From the NCBI GenBank assembly GCA_020026435.1, contig JAHHQK010000036.1, positions 1-24,182 of the forward strand: a stretch of DNA of 24,182 nt. Direction: 5' to 3'. Origin of the DNA: Alistipes sp. Lineage in GTDB: Bacteria; Bacteroidota; Bacteroidia; Bacteroidales; Rikenellaceae. Positions 8,363 to 15,042 of this stretch are shown here, one piece after another; the first letter of the stretch is position 1, and each line of letters opens with the position of its first letter. The notes beneath the pieces were generated by a model. It searched no databases and was not told the DNA's origin. It was given only the letters and a program-made list of their open reading frames with translations. The translations under genes were made by a program, and so were the position numbers.

Positions 8363-9703
8363 ATGAAAACTAAGAAAATTTTACTTTCGGCTGCATTTGC
8401 TTTTTTGGCAACGACTTCATTGATGGCTCAAAGTCAGGATTTCAGCGATCCGAAGTGGGCAAAATGGGGTAAGCCTGAGGAGCGTGAGGCCAATGTGTTG
8501 AACAGCAACTTCCTGAAAGAGGCTTGTGATAACCGCGATTACAATCTGGCGGCACACTACCTCCAGCTGCTGTTGGAGAAGTGCCCGTCAGCTTCGATGA
8601 ATACCTTTGTCCGCGGTACGACGATCTATAAGAACAAGATCAACCGCGCCAAGAGCGTGGCCGAGAAGAAGGTGATGGTAGACTCTCTGATGTTGATCTA
8701 TGACCTGCGTATCGAGTACTTCGGCGATCATCCCAAATATGGTCGTGCCTACATCCTCGACCGCAAGGCCCGCGAGATCCTCAACTATATGCCCAACGAC
8801 CGTGCCGCCATCCGCGAGGGATTCCGCGCCGCCATCGAGGCCAACGGTGACAACACCGACCCCGAGACCGTTGTGGCTTACTTCTCGAACCTCTGCGAGG
8901 ACTACAAGTCGACCGACGAGGTGATGCCCGACGAGATCATCGCCGAGTATGACCGTCTGACTCCCTTCTTCGAGAAGAACCCCGAGGCTGCCGAGTACAA
9001 GAAGCAGTTCGACGCCGCATTCGGATTGAGCGGTGCCGCCAGCTGCGAGAACCTCGAGAAGCTCTTCAAGGCACGTCTGGCTGCCGCTCCCGATGACGAG
9101 GCTCTGCTGCTGCAGGCCGTGACGCTCATGTCGCGCGCCAAGTGTGACAGCGACTTCTACTTCGAGGTCGGTGAGAAATATTATTCGGTGAAGCCTTCGT
9201 CGGAGATCGCCATGTTCCTGGCTCAGGCTTTCCAGACTAAGGGTGACTACGACCGCGCCAGCAAGTATCTGAACGAGGCTTTGGCCAAGGAGGAGAACCC
9301 CGAGGAGCGTCAGAAACTCTATGCCCACATCGCTTTGGTCGAGCTGGTGTCGAACGATGTCGCCAACGCCGCCGTTGCCGCACGTCAGGCCCGTGACTTG
9401 AATCCCGAGGACGGTCTTCCCTACTTCGTGCTGGCACAGTGCTACGCTTCGTCGGCTTCCGCTTGCAGCGGTTTCTCCGGTCAGGCTGCCTTCTGGGCCG
9501 CTTACGACGCCATGTCCAAGGCCGTTGAGTACTTCGACGAGACTTCGGACTTCTACACCACGGCCAAGAGCTCGCTGAGTGCTTATCGCAACCGTTTCCC
9601 GACTTCGGAGGAGTGCTTCTTCAACGAAGTGAAGGCCGGTGCCCGCTACACGGTGCGTTGCGGTACGGCTTCGGGTGTGGAGACGGTAGTGCGTACCCGC
9701 TAA
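8363..9703 (+). CDS. Secreted TPR-repeat protein
   Basis: This 446-residue protein has a signal peptide (MKTKKILLS..., cleavage after SLMA at residue 22). The rest is almost entirely helical and rich in Ala, Glu and Tyr. TPR-like helix pairs are clearest at about 270-390 (AMFLAQAFQTKGDYDRASKY, then NDVANAAVAARQARDLNPED). No lipobox is present, so it should be soluble in the periplasm or attached to partners. TPR proteins scaffold protein complexes; the neighbours (barrel protein upstream, LptC-like lipoprotein 31 nt downstream) suggest a role in envelope assembly, but this is inference. Family members are normally annotated only as tetratricopeptide repeat proteins. Confidence 0.83.
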   Translation: MKTKKILLSAAFAFLATTSLMAQSQDFSDPKWAKWGKPEEREANVLNSNFLKEACDNRDYNLAAHYLQLLLEKCPSASMNTFVRGTTIYKNKINRAKSVAEKKVMVDSLMLIYDLRIEYFGDHPKYGRAYILDRKAREILNYMPNDRAAIREGFRAAIEANGDNTDPETVVAYFSNLCEDYKSTDEVMPDEIIAEYDRLTPFFEKNPEAAEYKKQFDAAFGLSGAASCENLEKLFKARLAAAPDDEALLLQAVTLMSRAKCDSDFYFEVGEKYYSVKPSSEIAMFLAQAFQTKGDYDRASKYLNEALAKEENPEERQKLYAHIALVELVSNDVANAAVAARQARDLNPEDGLPYFVLAQCYASSASACSGFSGQAAFWAAYDAMSKAVEYFDETSDFYTTAKSSLSAYRNRFPTSEECFFNEVKAGARYTVRCGTASGVETVVRTR

Positions 9704-9734
9704 TCGGGTGTGGCACAGCCCCATTCCCATCAAG

Positions 9735-10481
9735 ATGAAAAAATTTGATGTAAAATATGTCTTGGTAGCACTCTCCGTTGTGGGGAGTGCTATCTTGCTA
9801 TCTTCGTGTGACAAAAAGGCGCAGGAGCGGGATCCCAAGGCCGACGAGGCGATGATGACCGAGTATTGTGAAGAACTCTCGATCATCGAGTCGCAGAACG
9901 GCCGCCGTTCGTATCACTTCTACACCCCCCTGGTCGAGGGCTATGCCCAGGCCCGGGAGCCTTACCGCGAGTTCCGCAAGGGAATCAAGATCACGACCTT
10001 TCAGGACGATTCGCTTACGACGGTCGACAATGTGATGACGGCCAACTATGCCATCCACTACGGCAACCGCGAATTGTGGGAGGCCAAGGGTAATGTGGTG
10101 GTGAAGAAAGCCGACGGCAAGACCCTCTATACGCAGCAGCTTTTCTGGAACGCACGTACCAAGAAGATCTATTCGAATGTCGATTCCAAGATCGTCGAGG
10201 GCAACAACGTGTGGATCGGTGAGGGCTTCGAGTCCGACGAGCAGTTCCGCAACTGGAGGTTCCGCCGCGGAAAGTCCCACATGGAGGTTGACTTCACGCC
10301 GCGCGAATCGGCCGATTCACTCCCGGCAGAGCCGCGTGCGGAGGTGAAACCCGTGCGGGAAACCCCGGCTGTGGAATCGGCTCCGAAAAAGGAATCCCGT
10401 CGCGAACTTCCGAAAAAGGACCCCAAGGACAAGCGTGTCATGCTGGGAACCGACAATGCTGAGGGCCTGCTTCTGGAGTAG
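9735..10481 (+). CDS. lptC: LptC-like LPS export lipoprotein
   Basis: This 248-residue protein has a lipoprotein signal (hydrophobic stretch ending LLSSC, lipidated Cys25). A beta-rich LptC-type domain follows, with DSLTTVDNVMTANYAIHYGN, then NRELWEAKGNVVVKKADGKT and LYTQQLFWN, the repeated strands of the Lpt jellyroll. LptC passes lipopolysaccharide from the LptBFG transporter to LptA across the periplasm. E. coli LptC has a plain membrane anchor; the lipid anchor is typical of Bacteroidetes versions. About 50 charged C-terminal residues rich in Pro, Lys and Glu look disordered and are longer than the core needs. An in-frame GTG at 9708 exists, but the ATG at 9735 starts the signal peptide properly. 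Confidence 0.85.
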   Translation: MKKFDVKYVLVALSVVGSAILLSSCDKKAQERDPKADEAMMTEYCEELSIIESQNGRRSYHFYTPLVEGYAQAREPYREFRKGIKITTFQDDSLTTVDNVMTANYAIHYGNRELWEAKGNVVVKKADGKTLYTQQLFWNARTKKIYSNVDSKIVEGNNVWIGEGFESDEQFRNWRFRRGKSHMEVDFTPRESADSLPAEPRAEVKPVRETPAVESAPKKESRRELPKKDPKDKRVMLGTDNAEGLLLE

Positions 10482-10543
10482 AAGGGGCGGAGGCTGTGGG
10501 CTTGTATCTGCAATGTGGGCTGTAAATCAGCCGCAGAGGAGGA

Positions 10544-10581
10544 TCCGAAGAGAGGCGGTCGGTCAGCCGCGCTCCGAAGAG
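10544..10581 (+). repeat. Direct repeat flanking a small hairpin between lptC and the CNNM gene
   Basis: TCCGAAGAG occurs at 10544-10552 and again at 10573-10581, with a GCGG/CCGC hairpin (10555-10558 with 10567-10570) between. Another small hairpin, GGCTG-taaat-CAGCC, is at 10518-10532. The 208-bp gap (10482-10689) has no T-run terminator after these hairpins and no clear TAnnTTTG box, so read-through from lptC into the next gene is plausible. Confidence 0.4.
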
Positions 10582-10689
10582 TAAAACCTTTGAAGGGTCA
10601 AGCCCTCGTGAAACACACAGGCAGAAGATGCCGCAAAGAAGTATGACGCTTTTTTTATAAGGCAAGGATTTAAAAACAGGTAATATAAA

Positions 10690-11952
10690 ATGGTGGTTTC
10701 GATCATAGTGATAGTGGTGATGTTGCTGCTTTCGGCCTTCTTTTCGGGTATGGAGATTGCTTTCACGAGCAAGAACCGACTCAAATTGGAGATCGACCGC
10801 AAACAGAATCGGATGTTTAACTACATAGCCGATCTCTTTGCGCATCATCCGGGACAGTATATCACGACGATTCTGGTGGGCAACAACATCGCGTTGGTGG
10901 TCTATTCGCTTTTCATGTCGGCCTTCCTGCGCAGCATATTCTATATCGCGGGCTGGGAAGAGGCGGCCCGTAACGGCTCGGTGGCCGTCGAAACGGCCGT
11001 GTCGACTCTGATCATCATCTTCGTGGCCGAGTTCCTGCCCAAGAGCATCTTCCGCAACAACCCCAATTTCTATTACCGCGTCTTCTCGCCGGTGATCTTC
11101 ACCTTCTATATCCTGCTCTATCCCATCGCCCGCTTTACGACCATCATCTCGCACCTGATCCTGCGCATGACGGGCCGCAGGATAGAGGTCCGCTCCACAA
11201 CCCCGGTTTTCAACCGCGACGACCTGGCTGCACTGCTCGAAACGAACACCTCGGAGCAGCACGTCGAGCCGGAACCCGAGCTGAAGATGTTTCAGAATGC
11301 CCTGGACTTCGCCGACCTGCGCGTGCGCGACTGCATGGCCCCGCGTGTGGACATCGAGGCCGTCGACATCGACGACACGACCATCGAACAGCTTACCGCG
11401 CGGTTCGTCGAGACGAAATATTCGCGTATCTTCGTGTGGCGCAAGTCGATCGACAACATCATCGGATATGTCAACTCCAAGAGCCTGTTCACCCGTCCCG
11501 GGAAGATCGAGGAGGTGATTATGGAGGTCAACTTCGTGCCGGAGACCATGCCCCTGCAGCTGGTGCTTCAGAATTTCATCAAGCACCGTTCCAACATTGC
11601 GGTGGTGATCGACGAGTTCGGAGGTACGGCCGGCGTGATCTCGCTGGAGGACGTCCTGGAGGAGATCTTCGGTGAGATCGAGGACGAACATGATGTGCCG
11701 GATCTGACTGAAAAACAGATCTCCAAGACCGAATGGGTCCTCTCGTGCCGCCACGAGGTGAAGTATCTCAACGAAAAATATAACCTGGAAATCGAGGAAA
11801 GCAAGGAGTACGATACGCTTGCGGGATTCATCATCTACCACTACGAGGGCATCCCCTCTGCCGGGGAAACACTCCGCATCGGCGACCTCCAGCTCAAGAT
11901 CCTGCGCACGACCCGTTCGCGATTGGAACTGGCACAGGTGAAAAAAGTCTGA
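10690..11952 (+). CDS. Hemolysin-family membrane protein, CNNM plus CBS plus CorC/HlyC domains (GldE-like)
   Basis: This 420-residue inner-membrane protein has an N-terminal CNNM domain of about 185 residues, starting with a membrane helix and the signature LLSAFFSGMEIAFTSKNRLK. Further helices contain VAEFLPKSIF. A CBS pair lies at about 205-320 with the hallmark IDEFGGTAGVISLEDVLEEI, and a C-terminal CorC/HlyC FAD-like domain ends SRLELAQVKKV. CNNM/CorC proteins are linked to Mg2+ or Na+ efflux; the hemolysin name is historical. In Bacteroidetes the closest-known architecture is GldE, required for gliding in some species, but homologues occur in non-motile gut species. The ATG at 10690 directly begins the first membrane helix. 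Confidence 0.92.
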   Translation: MVVSIIVIVVMLLLSAFFSGMEIAFTSKNRLKLEIDRKQNRMFNYIADLFAHHPGQYITTILVGNNIALVVYSLFMSAFLRSIFYIAGWEEAARNGSVAVETAVSTLIIIFVAEFLPKSIFRNNPNFYYRVFSPVIFTFYILLYPIARFTTIISHLILRMTGRRIEVRSTTPVFNRDDLAALLETNTSEQHVEPEPELKMFQNALDFADLRVRDCMAPRVDIEAVDIDDTTIEQLTARFVETKYSRIFVWRKSIDNIIGYVNSKSLFTRPGKIEEVIMEVNFVPETMPLQLVLQNFIKHRSNIAVVIDEFGGTAGVISLEDVLEEIFGEIEDEHDVPDLTEKQISKTEWVLSCRHEVKYLNEKYNLEIEESKEYDTLAGFIIYHYEGIPSAGETLRIGDLQLKILRTTRSRLELAQVKKV

Positions 11953-11955
11953 CTC

Positions 11956-11989
11956 TTTGACACATTTCCCAAATAATTTACTATCTTTG
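11956..11989 (+). promoter_or_regulatory. Bacteroidetes-type promoter for the foldase gene
   Basis: TTTG at 11956-11959 and a perfect TATCTTTG at 11982-11989 are separated by 22 nt, slightly longer than ideal. Transcription would start near 11996, about 32 nt before the ATG at 12028. The foldase can therefore be expressed independently of the upstream operon. Confidence 0.65.
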
Positions 11990-12027
11990 ACTGCTTAAAC
12001 GAAACAAAACGAAAATTTACAATTCAT

Positions 12028-14067
12028 ATGGCAAGTTTAAACACTTTACGAACCAAGTTCGGCGTGCTGCTTTCGGTAATCATCGCGTTCGCCCTCTTGG
12101 CATTTATCCTGTCGTTGAAGACAGAGATGGGTTTTTCGGACAATGATCCCAAAGTCGGCGTGATCAACGGTGAGAAGATCAACTACTCGGAGTATTACGA
12201 GCAGTACGAGCAGATCAAGGATCAGAATAACATTCAGGAGAGCGACGAACAGCAGTCGGCCATGCTGGCCAATGCCGTTTGGCAGTCGCTGATCGCCAAG
12301 TATGTGATGACTCCCGGTTTCGAGCAGATCGGTCTGTCGGTTTCTCAGGCCGAGCGTCTGGGTATGATCAGCGGTCAGTACCCCTCGCAGTTGCTCTACA
12401 ACTATTTCGCCGATCCCCGCACGGGTGAGTACAACGTGGCTGCGGTCAGCGAGTTCCTCGCCCAGGCCGAGACCAACCCCCAGGCCCAGCAGCTGTGGGC
12501 CCGCCTGAACGAGGAGATCTGCCGTGAGCGCGAGTTCTCGAAGTTCGTGGGGCTGCTCCGTGGCGGTGCTTATGTCAACAAGCTGGAGGTGGCCAACGGT
12601 GTGGCTGCCGCCAACACCAACTTCTCGGGTAAATGGATCTCGAAGAAGTTCTCGGCCGTAGCCGATTCGCTGGTTTCGGTCAGCTCGTCGGACATCAAGG
12701 AGTACTATAACTCGCACAAGAACAACTTCAAGCAGCTGCCCAACCGCACGCTTTCGTATGTGGTCTTCGAGGTGGATCCCACCGACGACGATATGCTCGC
12801 TCTGGAGAAGAAGGTCATGAAGATCGGTGCCGAGTTCAACGAGACGCAGGAGCTCAAGTCGTTCGTGCGTTCGGACCGCAACGGTAAGATCGCCGACAAC
12901 TTCGTGACGGCCGCACAGTTGACCGCCGAGGAGGCCGAGGCACTGATGGCCGGCAAGACCTATGGTCCCGTGCTGAAGAACAACGAGTGGACGATGGCCC
13001 GCGTGCTGTCGACGAAGATGGCTCCCGATACGCTGGGTCTGCGCCACATCGTTCTTCCCTACAACGAGGTGAAACTGGCCGACAGCCTGCTTTCGGCTCT
13101 GAAGGCCGGTGGCGACTTTGCCGAGGCCGCATCGAAATATTCGGTTTACGAGGCTACGGCTGCCAATGGCGGCGAGGTGGGCGTGATGCCTTTCTCGGCC
13201 TTCACGGGCGAGTTTGCCGAGGCTCTGGCCGACGCCAAGAAGGGTGATATCGTGAAGATCGCCCAGGGTGATGTCATCCAGCTGATGCAGGTGTACCGCG
13301 CCGACAAACCCTCGAAGCACGTACAGGTAGCGTCGATCGTTTACCCGGTCGAGGCTTCGGATGCTACGCGTCGCACGGTTCACAACCAGGCCGGTTCGTT
13401 CTCGGTGAACGCCAAGGGTTCGGTCGAGGCTTTCAACGCCGCCGCTACGGAGGCTGCCGTGACGCCGCGTGTTGCCGTTCTCTCGCAGGGCGAGCGTATG
13501 CTGCGCGGTCTGGAGGATTCGCGTGAGGTAGTCCGCTGGGCATGCGGTGCCGAGAAGGGTGATGTTTCGGAGATCTTCAACGTGGGCAAGGACTACGTGA
13601 TCGCTACGCTGACGGACATCGACGACGAGGAGTTCACTCCCATCGAGAAGGTTTCGGCTCAGATCCGTTCGGTAGTGCTCCGTGACAAGAAATACGATTA
13701 TATCCTCAATGAGCTGTCGGGTTCGACCCTCGAGGAGCAGGCCAAGAACCTGGGTTCAGAGGTTGCTTCTTTCGAAAATGTTAACATGGGCGGTTTCTAC
13801 GTCGACGGTATGGGTGTCGAGCCCCGCGTCGTAGGTGCCATCTCGTCGACTCCGGCCGAGGAGCAGGGCAAGGTTTCGGCTCCCGTGAAGGGTCTGTCGG
13901 GTCTGTATGTCTTCCAGGTCGACAAGATCAGCGAGGCTGACCAGCAGACTGCCGAGGCTGAGCGTGTACGCCAGCAGGCCATGATGGAGAACATCGTTCG
14001 TCAGTTCTCGATCCCCGCAGTGCAGGAGATGGCCAATATCCAGGATCTGCGCGGCAAGTACTTCTAA
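12028..14067 (+). CDS. Membrane-anchored PpiD/SurA-type peptidyl-prolyl isomerase
   Basis: This 679-residue envelope foldase has an N-terminal membrane anchor (LLSVIIAFALLAFILSL at about 14-30) with the bulk in the periplasm. A SurA-N-like chaperone region lies at about 40-190. A parvulin domain lies at about 336-424 (LGLRHIVLPYNE, then GGDFAEAASKYS, then NGGEVGVMPFSAF). A second, degenerate unit follows. PpiD-like proteins assist folding of newly exported proteins at the Sec exit. Several catalytic parvulin positions are hard to judge by eye, so it may be mainly a chaperone. It has its own promoter 39 nt upstream and a strong terminator 27 nt after the stop. PpiD is the better match for topology and length; SurA itself is soluble and shorter. 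Confidence 0.9.
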   Translation: MASLNTLRTKFGVLLSVIIAFALLAFILSLKTEMGFSDNDPKVGVINGEKINYSEYYEQYEQIKDQNNIQESDEQQSAMLANAVWQSLIAKYVMTPGFEQIGLSVSQAERLGMISGQYPSQLLYNYFADPRTGEYNVAAVSEFLAQAETNPQAQQLWARLNEEICREREFSKFVGLLRGGAYVNKLEVANGVAAANTNFSGKWISKKFSAVADSLVSVSSSDIKEYYNSHKNNFKQLPNRTLSYVVFEVDPTDDDMLALEKKVMKIGAEFNETQELKSFVRSDRNGKIADNFVTAAQLTAEEAEALMAGKTYGPVLKNNEWTMARVLSTKMAPDTLGLRHIVLPYNEVKLADSLLSALKAGGDFAEAASKYSVYEATAANGGEVGVMPFSAFTGEFAEALADAKKGDIVKIAQGDVIQLMQVYRADKPSKHVQVASIVYPVEASDATRRTVHNQAGSFSVNAKGSVEAFNAAATEAAVTPRVAVLSQGERMLRGLEDSREVVRWACGAEKGDVSEIFNVGKDYVIATLTDIDDEEFTPIEKVSAQIRSVVLRDKKYDYILNELSGSTLEEQAKNLGSEVASFENVNMGGFYVDGMGVEPRVVGAISSTPAEEQGKVSAPVKGLSGLYVFQVDKISEADQQTAEAERVRQQAMMENIVRQFSIPAVQEMANIQDLRGKYF

Positions 14068-14093
14068 TCGAAGAGGCTTATATTCCTGTATAT

Positions 14094-14131
14094 GGGGAGA
14101 CCGGACTTCAAGTCCGGTCTCCTCTTTTTTT
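14094..14131 (+). terminator. Rho-independent terminator after the foldase gene
   Basis: GGAGACCGGAC at 14096-14106 pairs perfectly with GTCCGGTCTCC at 14112-14122 over a TTCAA loop, extended by G-U and G-C pairs to 14094/14124. Seven T follow at 14125-14131. It closes the rng-to-foldase block. Confidence 0.93.
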
Positions 14132-14587
14132 ATGCCTGTGGGTTTCGGAGCGGGCGATTTTCGGGGGGGGGCAATGGCCGGAGTGGCAGACGGAGTGATT
14201 GCCTGAGTGGAAGGAGGCGCGGAAAGAACGCGGGAAGAGCTGGAAAGCAAGAGTTATACCGTTTGATTCTTGGGTTGCATGGAGGCCAATAACGGTTATG
14301 GGAGGCGGGATCATCTCTTCGGAAAAACAGTTTTATGCGGGTATTTTCGATGAATTGGCCATATAAAGGAGGTCTCGTTTGCGGGAATGCATAGTGTATA
14401 AATTTTTAGGGATGACTGAATAAGTGAAGAGATCTCGCTGCGGTATGTCGTAGTTGTAAGTATAATGAACAATGTGTGTGCCGGACGGAAAGGTGTGTGC
14501 TTTAGCCGTGCGGGCTATTCTGCCGTCCATAGGGAATAAAATTTTTCTTTTTTTCCGGATGCAGAGACAATCATTGGCCGAAATTTG
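14132..14587. other. 456-bp intergenic region before the B12 riboswitch; no gene seen
   Basis: The first 100 bases are G-rich with a G9 run at 14163-14171, like the start of the window; the rest is mixed and partly AT-rich. The only long frame (- strand, 14333-14986) runs through the riboswitch and has no recognisable domain. I see no promoter or RNA motif before the TATCTTTG box at 14588. Confidence 0.5.
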
Positions 14588-14595
14588 TATCTTTG
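14588..14595 (+). promoter_or_regulatory. -7 promoter box driving the riboswitch transcript
   Basis: TATCTTTG is a perfect Bacteroidetes -7 element. Transcription would start near 14601, exactly where the riboswitch aptamer begins. No clean TTTG -33 box is present at the expected distance; the region further upstream is T-rich. Confidence 0.55.
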
Positions 14596-14597
14596 TC

Positions 14598-14795
14598 GGG
14601 CAATGGTTCGCCATACCGTCGTAGACGGTGGTGATGAAAAGGGAATGCCGTGAAAATCGGCAACAGTTTCCGCTGCTGTAAGTCCGTGAAATGTCCCCTG
14701 CGTGGGGCGGAAAGGGTGCAATGACCACTGACGGGGTGTTCCTGTCGGGAAGGTGCGGCCTTGGAGGAGGACGAGTCAGAAGACCTGCCTTGCAT
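14598..14795 (+). promoter_or_regulatory. Cobalamin (B12) riboswitch aptamer
   Basis: All conserved blocks appear in order: AAAAGGGAA at 14637-14645, GTGAAAATCGGCAACAG at 14650-14666, GCTGTAA just after, CCACTG at 14725-14730, GGGAAGG at 14747-14753, and the B12 box GAGTCAGAAGACCTGCC at 14773-14789. Closing stem P1 can form between GCAA (14600-14603) and TTGC (14790-14793). Class I cobalamin riboswitches bind adenosylcobalamin and normally shut off downstream uptake or synthesis genes when B12 is plentiful. Here the only downstream gene on the strand is the lipoprotein at 15043. Confidence 0.95.
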
Positions 14796-15042
14796 TCAGA
14801 GTGTTTGCTCTTGCGGAACAAAGGAGCTGCAACCGCTGCCTCGGGTTGGCATCTGCCGACCCCGGGGGAAAGGGTGTCGGGTGGGGACTCCTTCCCGGCT
14901 TTCCCCGTAGGACAAACCTCTGTCGCCGCACATGACGAAGCGGAAAATGAGGTTTGTGTCGTCTTTTTCATTAAGGATCTCCACATCTTATTTTCGTTCG
15001 GGTGTGTTTTGCGTGTCGGGAAACACCAAAAACAACTTTGAT
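14796..15042 (+). promoter_or_regulatory. Structured leader between the B12 aptamer and the lipoprotein start
   Basis: This 247-nt leader holds two consecutive hairpins. GGGTTGGC/GCCGACCC is at 14843-14850 with 14855-14862. A longer fold pairs GGGGAAAG (14865-14872) with CTTTCCCC (14899-14906). Neither is followed by a T-run, so a simple intrinsic terminator is not evident; control may act on translation, or through structures I cannot fold by eye. An upstream in-frame ATG at 14932 would prepend 37 residues but spoils the lipoprotein signal. Confidence 0.5.

Noticed and set aside
9708..9734. A GTG start nine codons upstream for the LptC-like gene.
   Set aside because: The ATG at 9735 directly begins a normal lipoprotein signal peptide.
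14333..14986. A 217-codon frame on the - strand.
   Set aside because: It runs straight through the cobalamin riboswitch on the opposite strand and has no recognisable domain.
14932..15042. An upstream ATG adding 37 residues to the B12-controlled lipoprotein.
   Set aside because: The extension would bury the lipoprotein signal; the ATG at 15043 gives a standard signal with lipobox LAAC.
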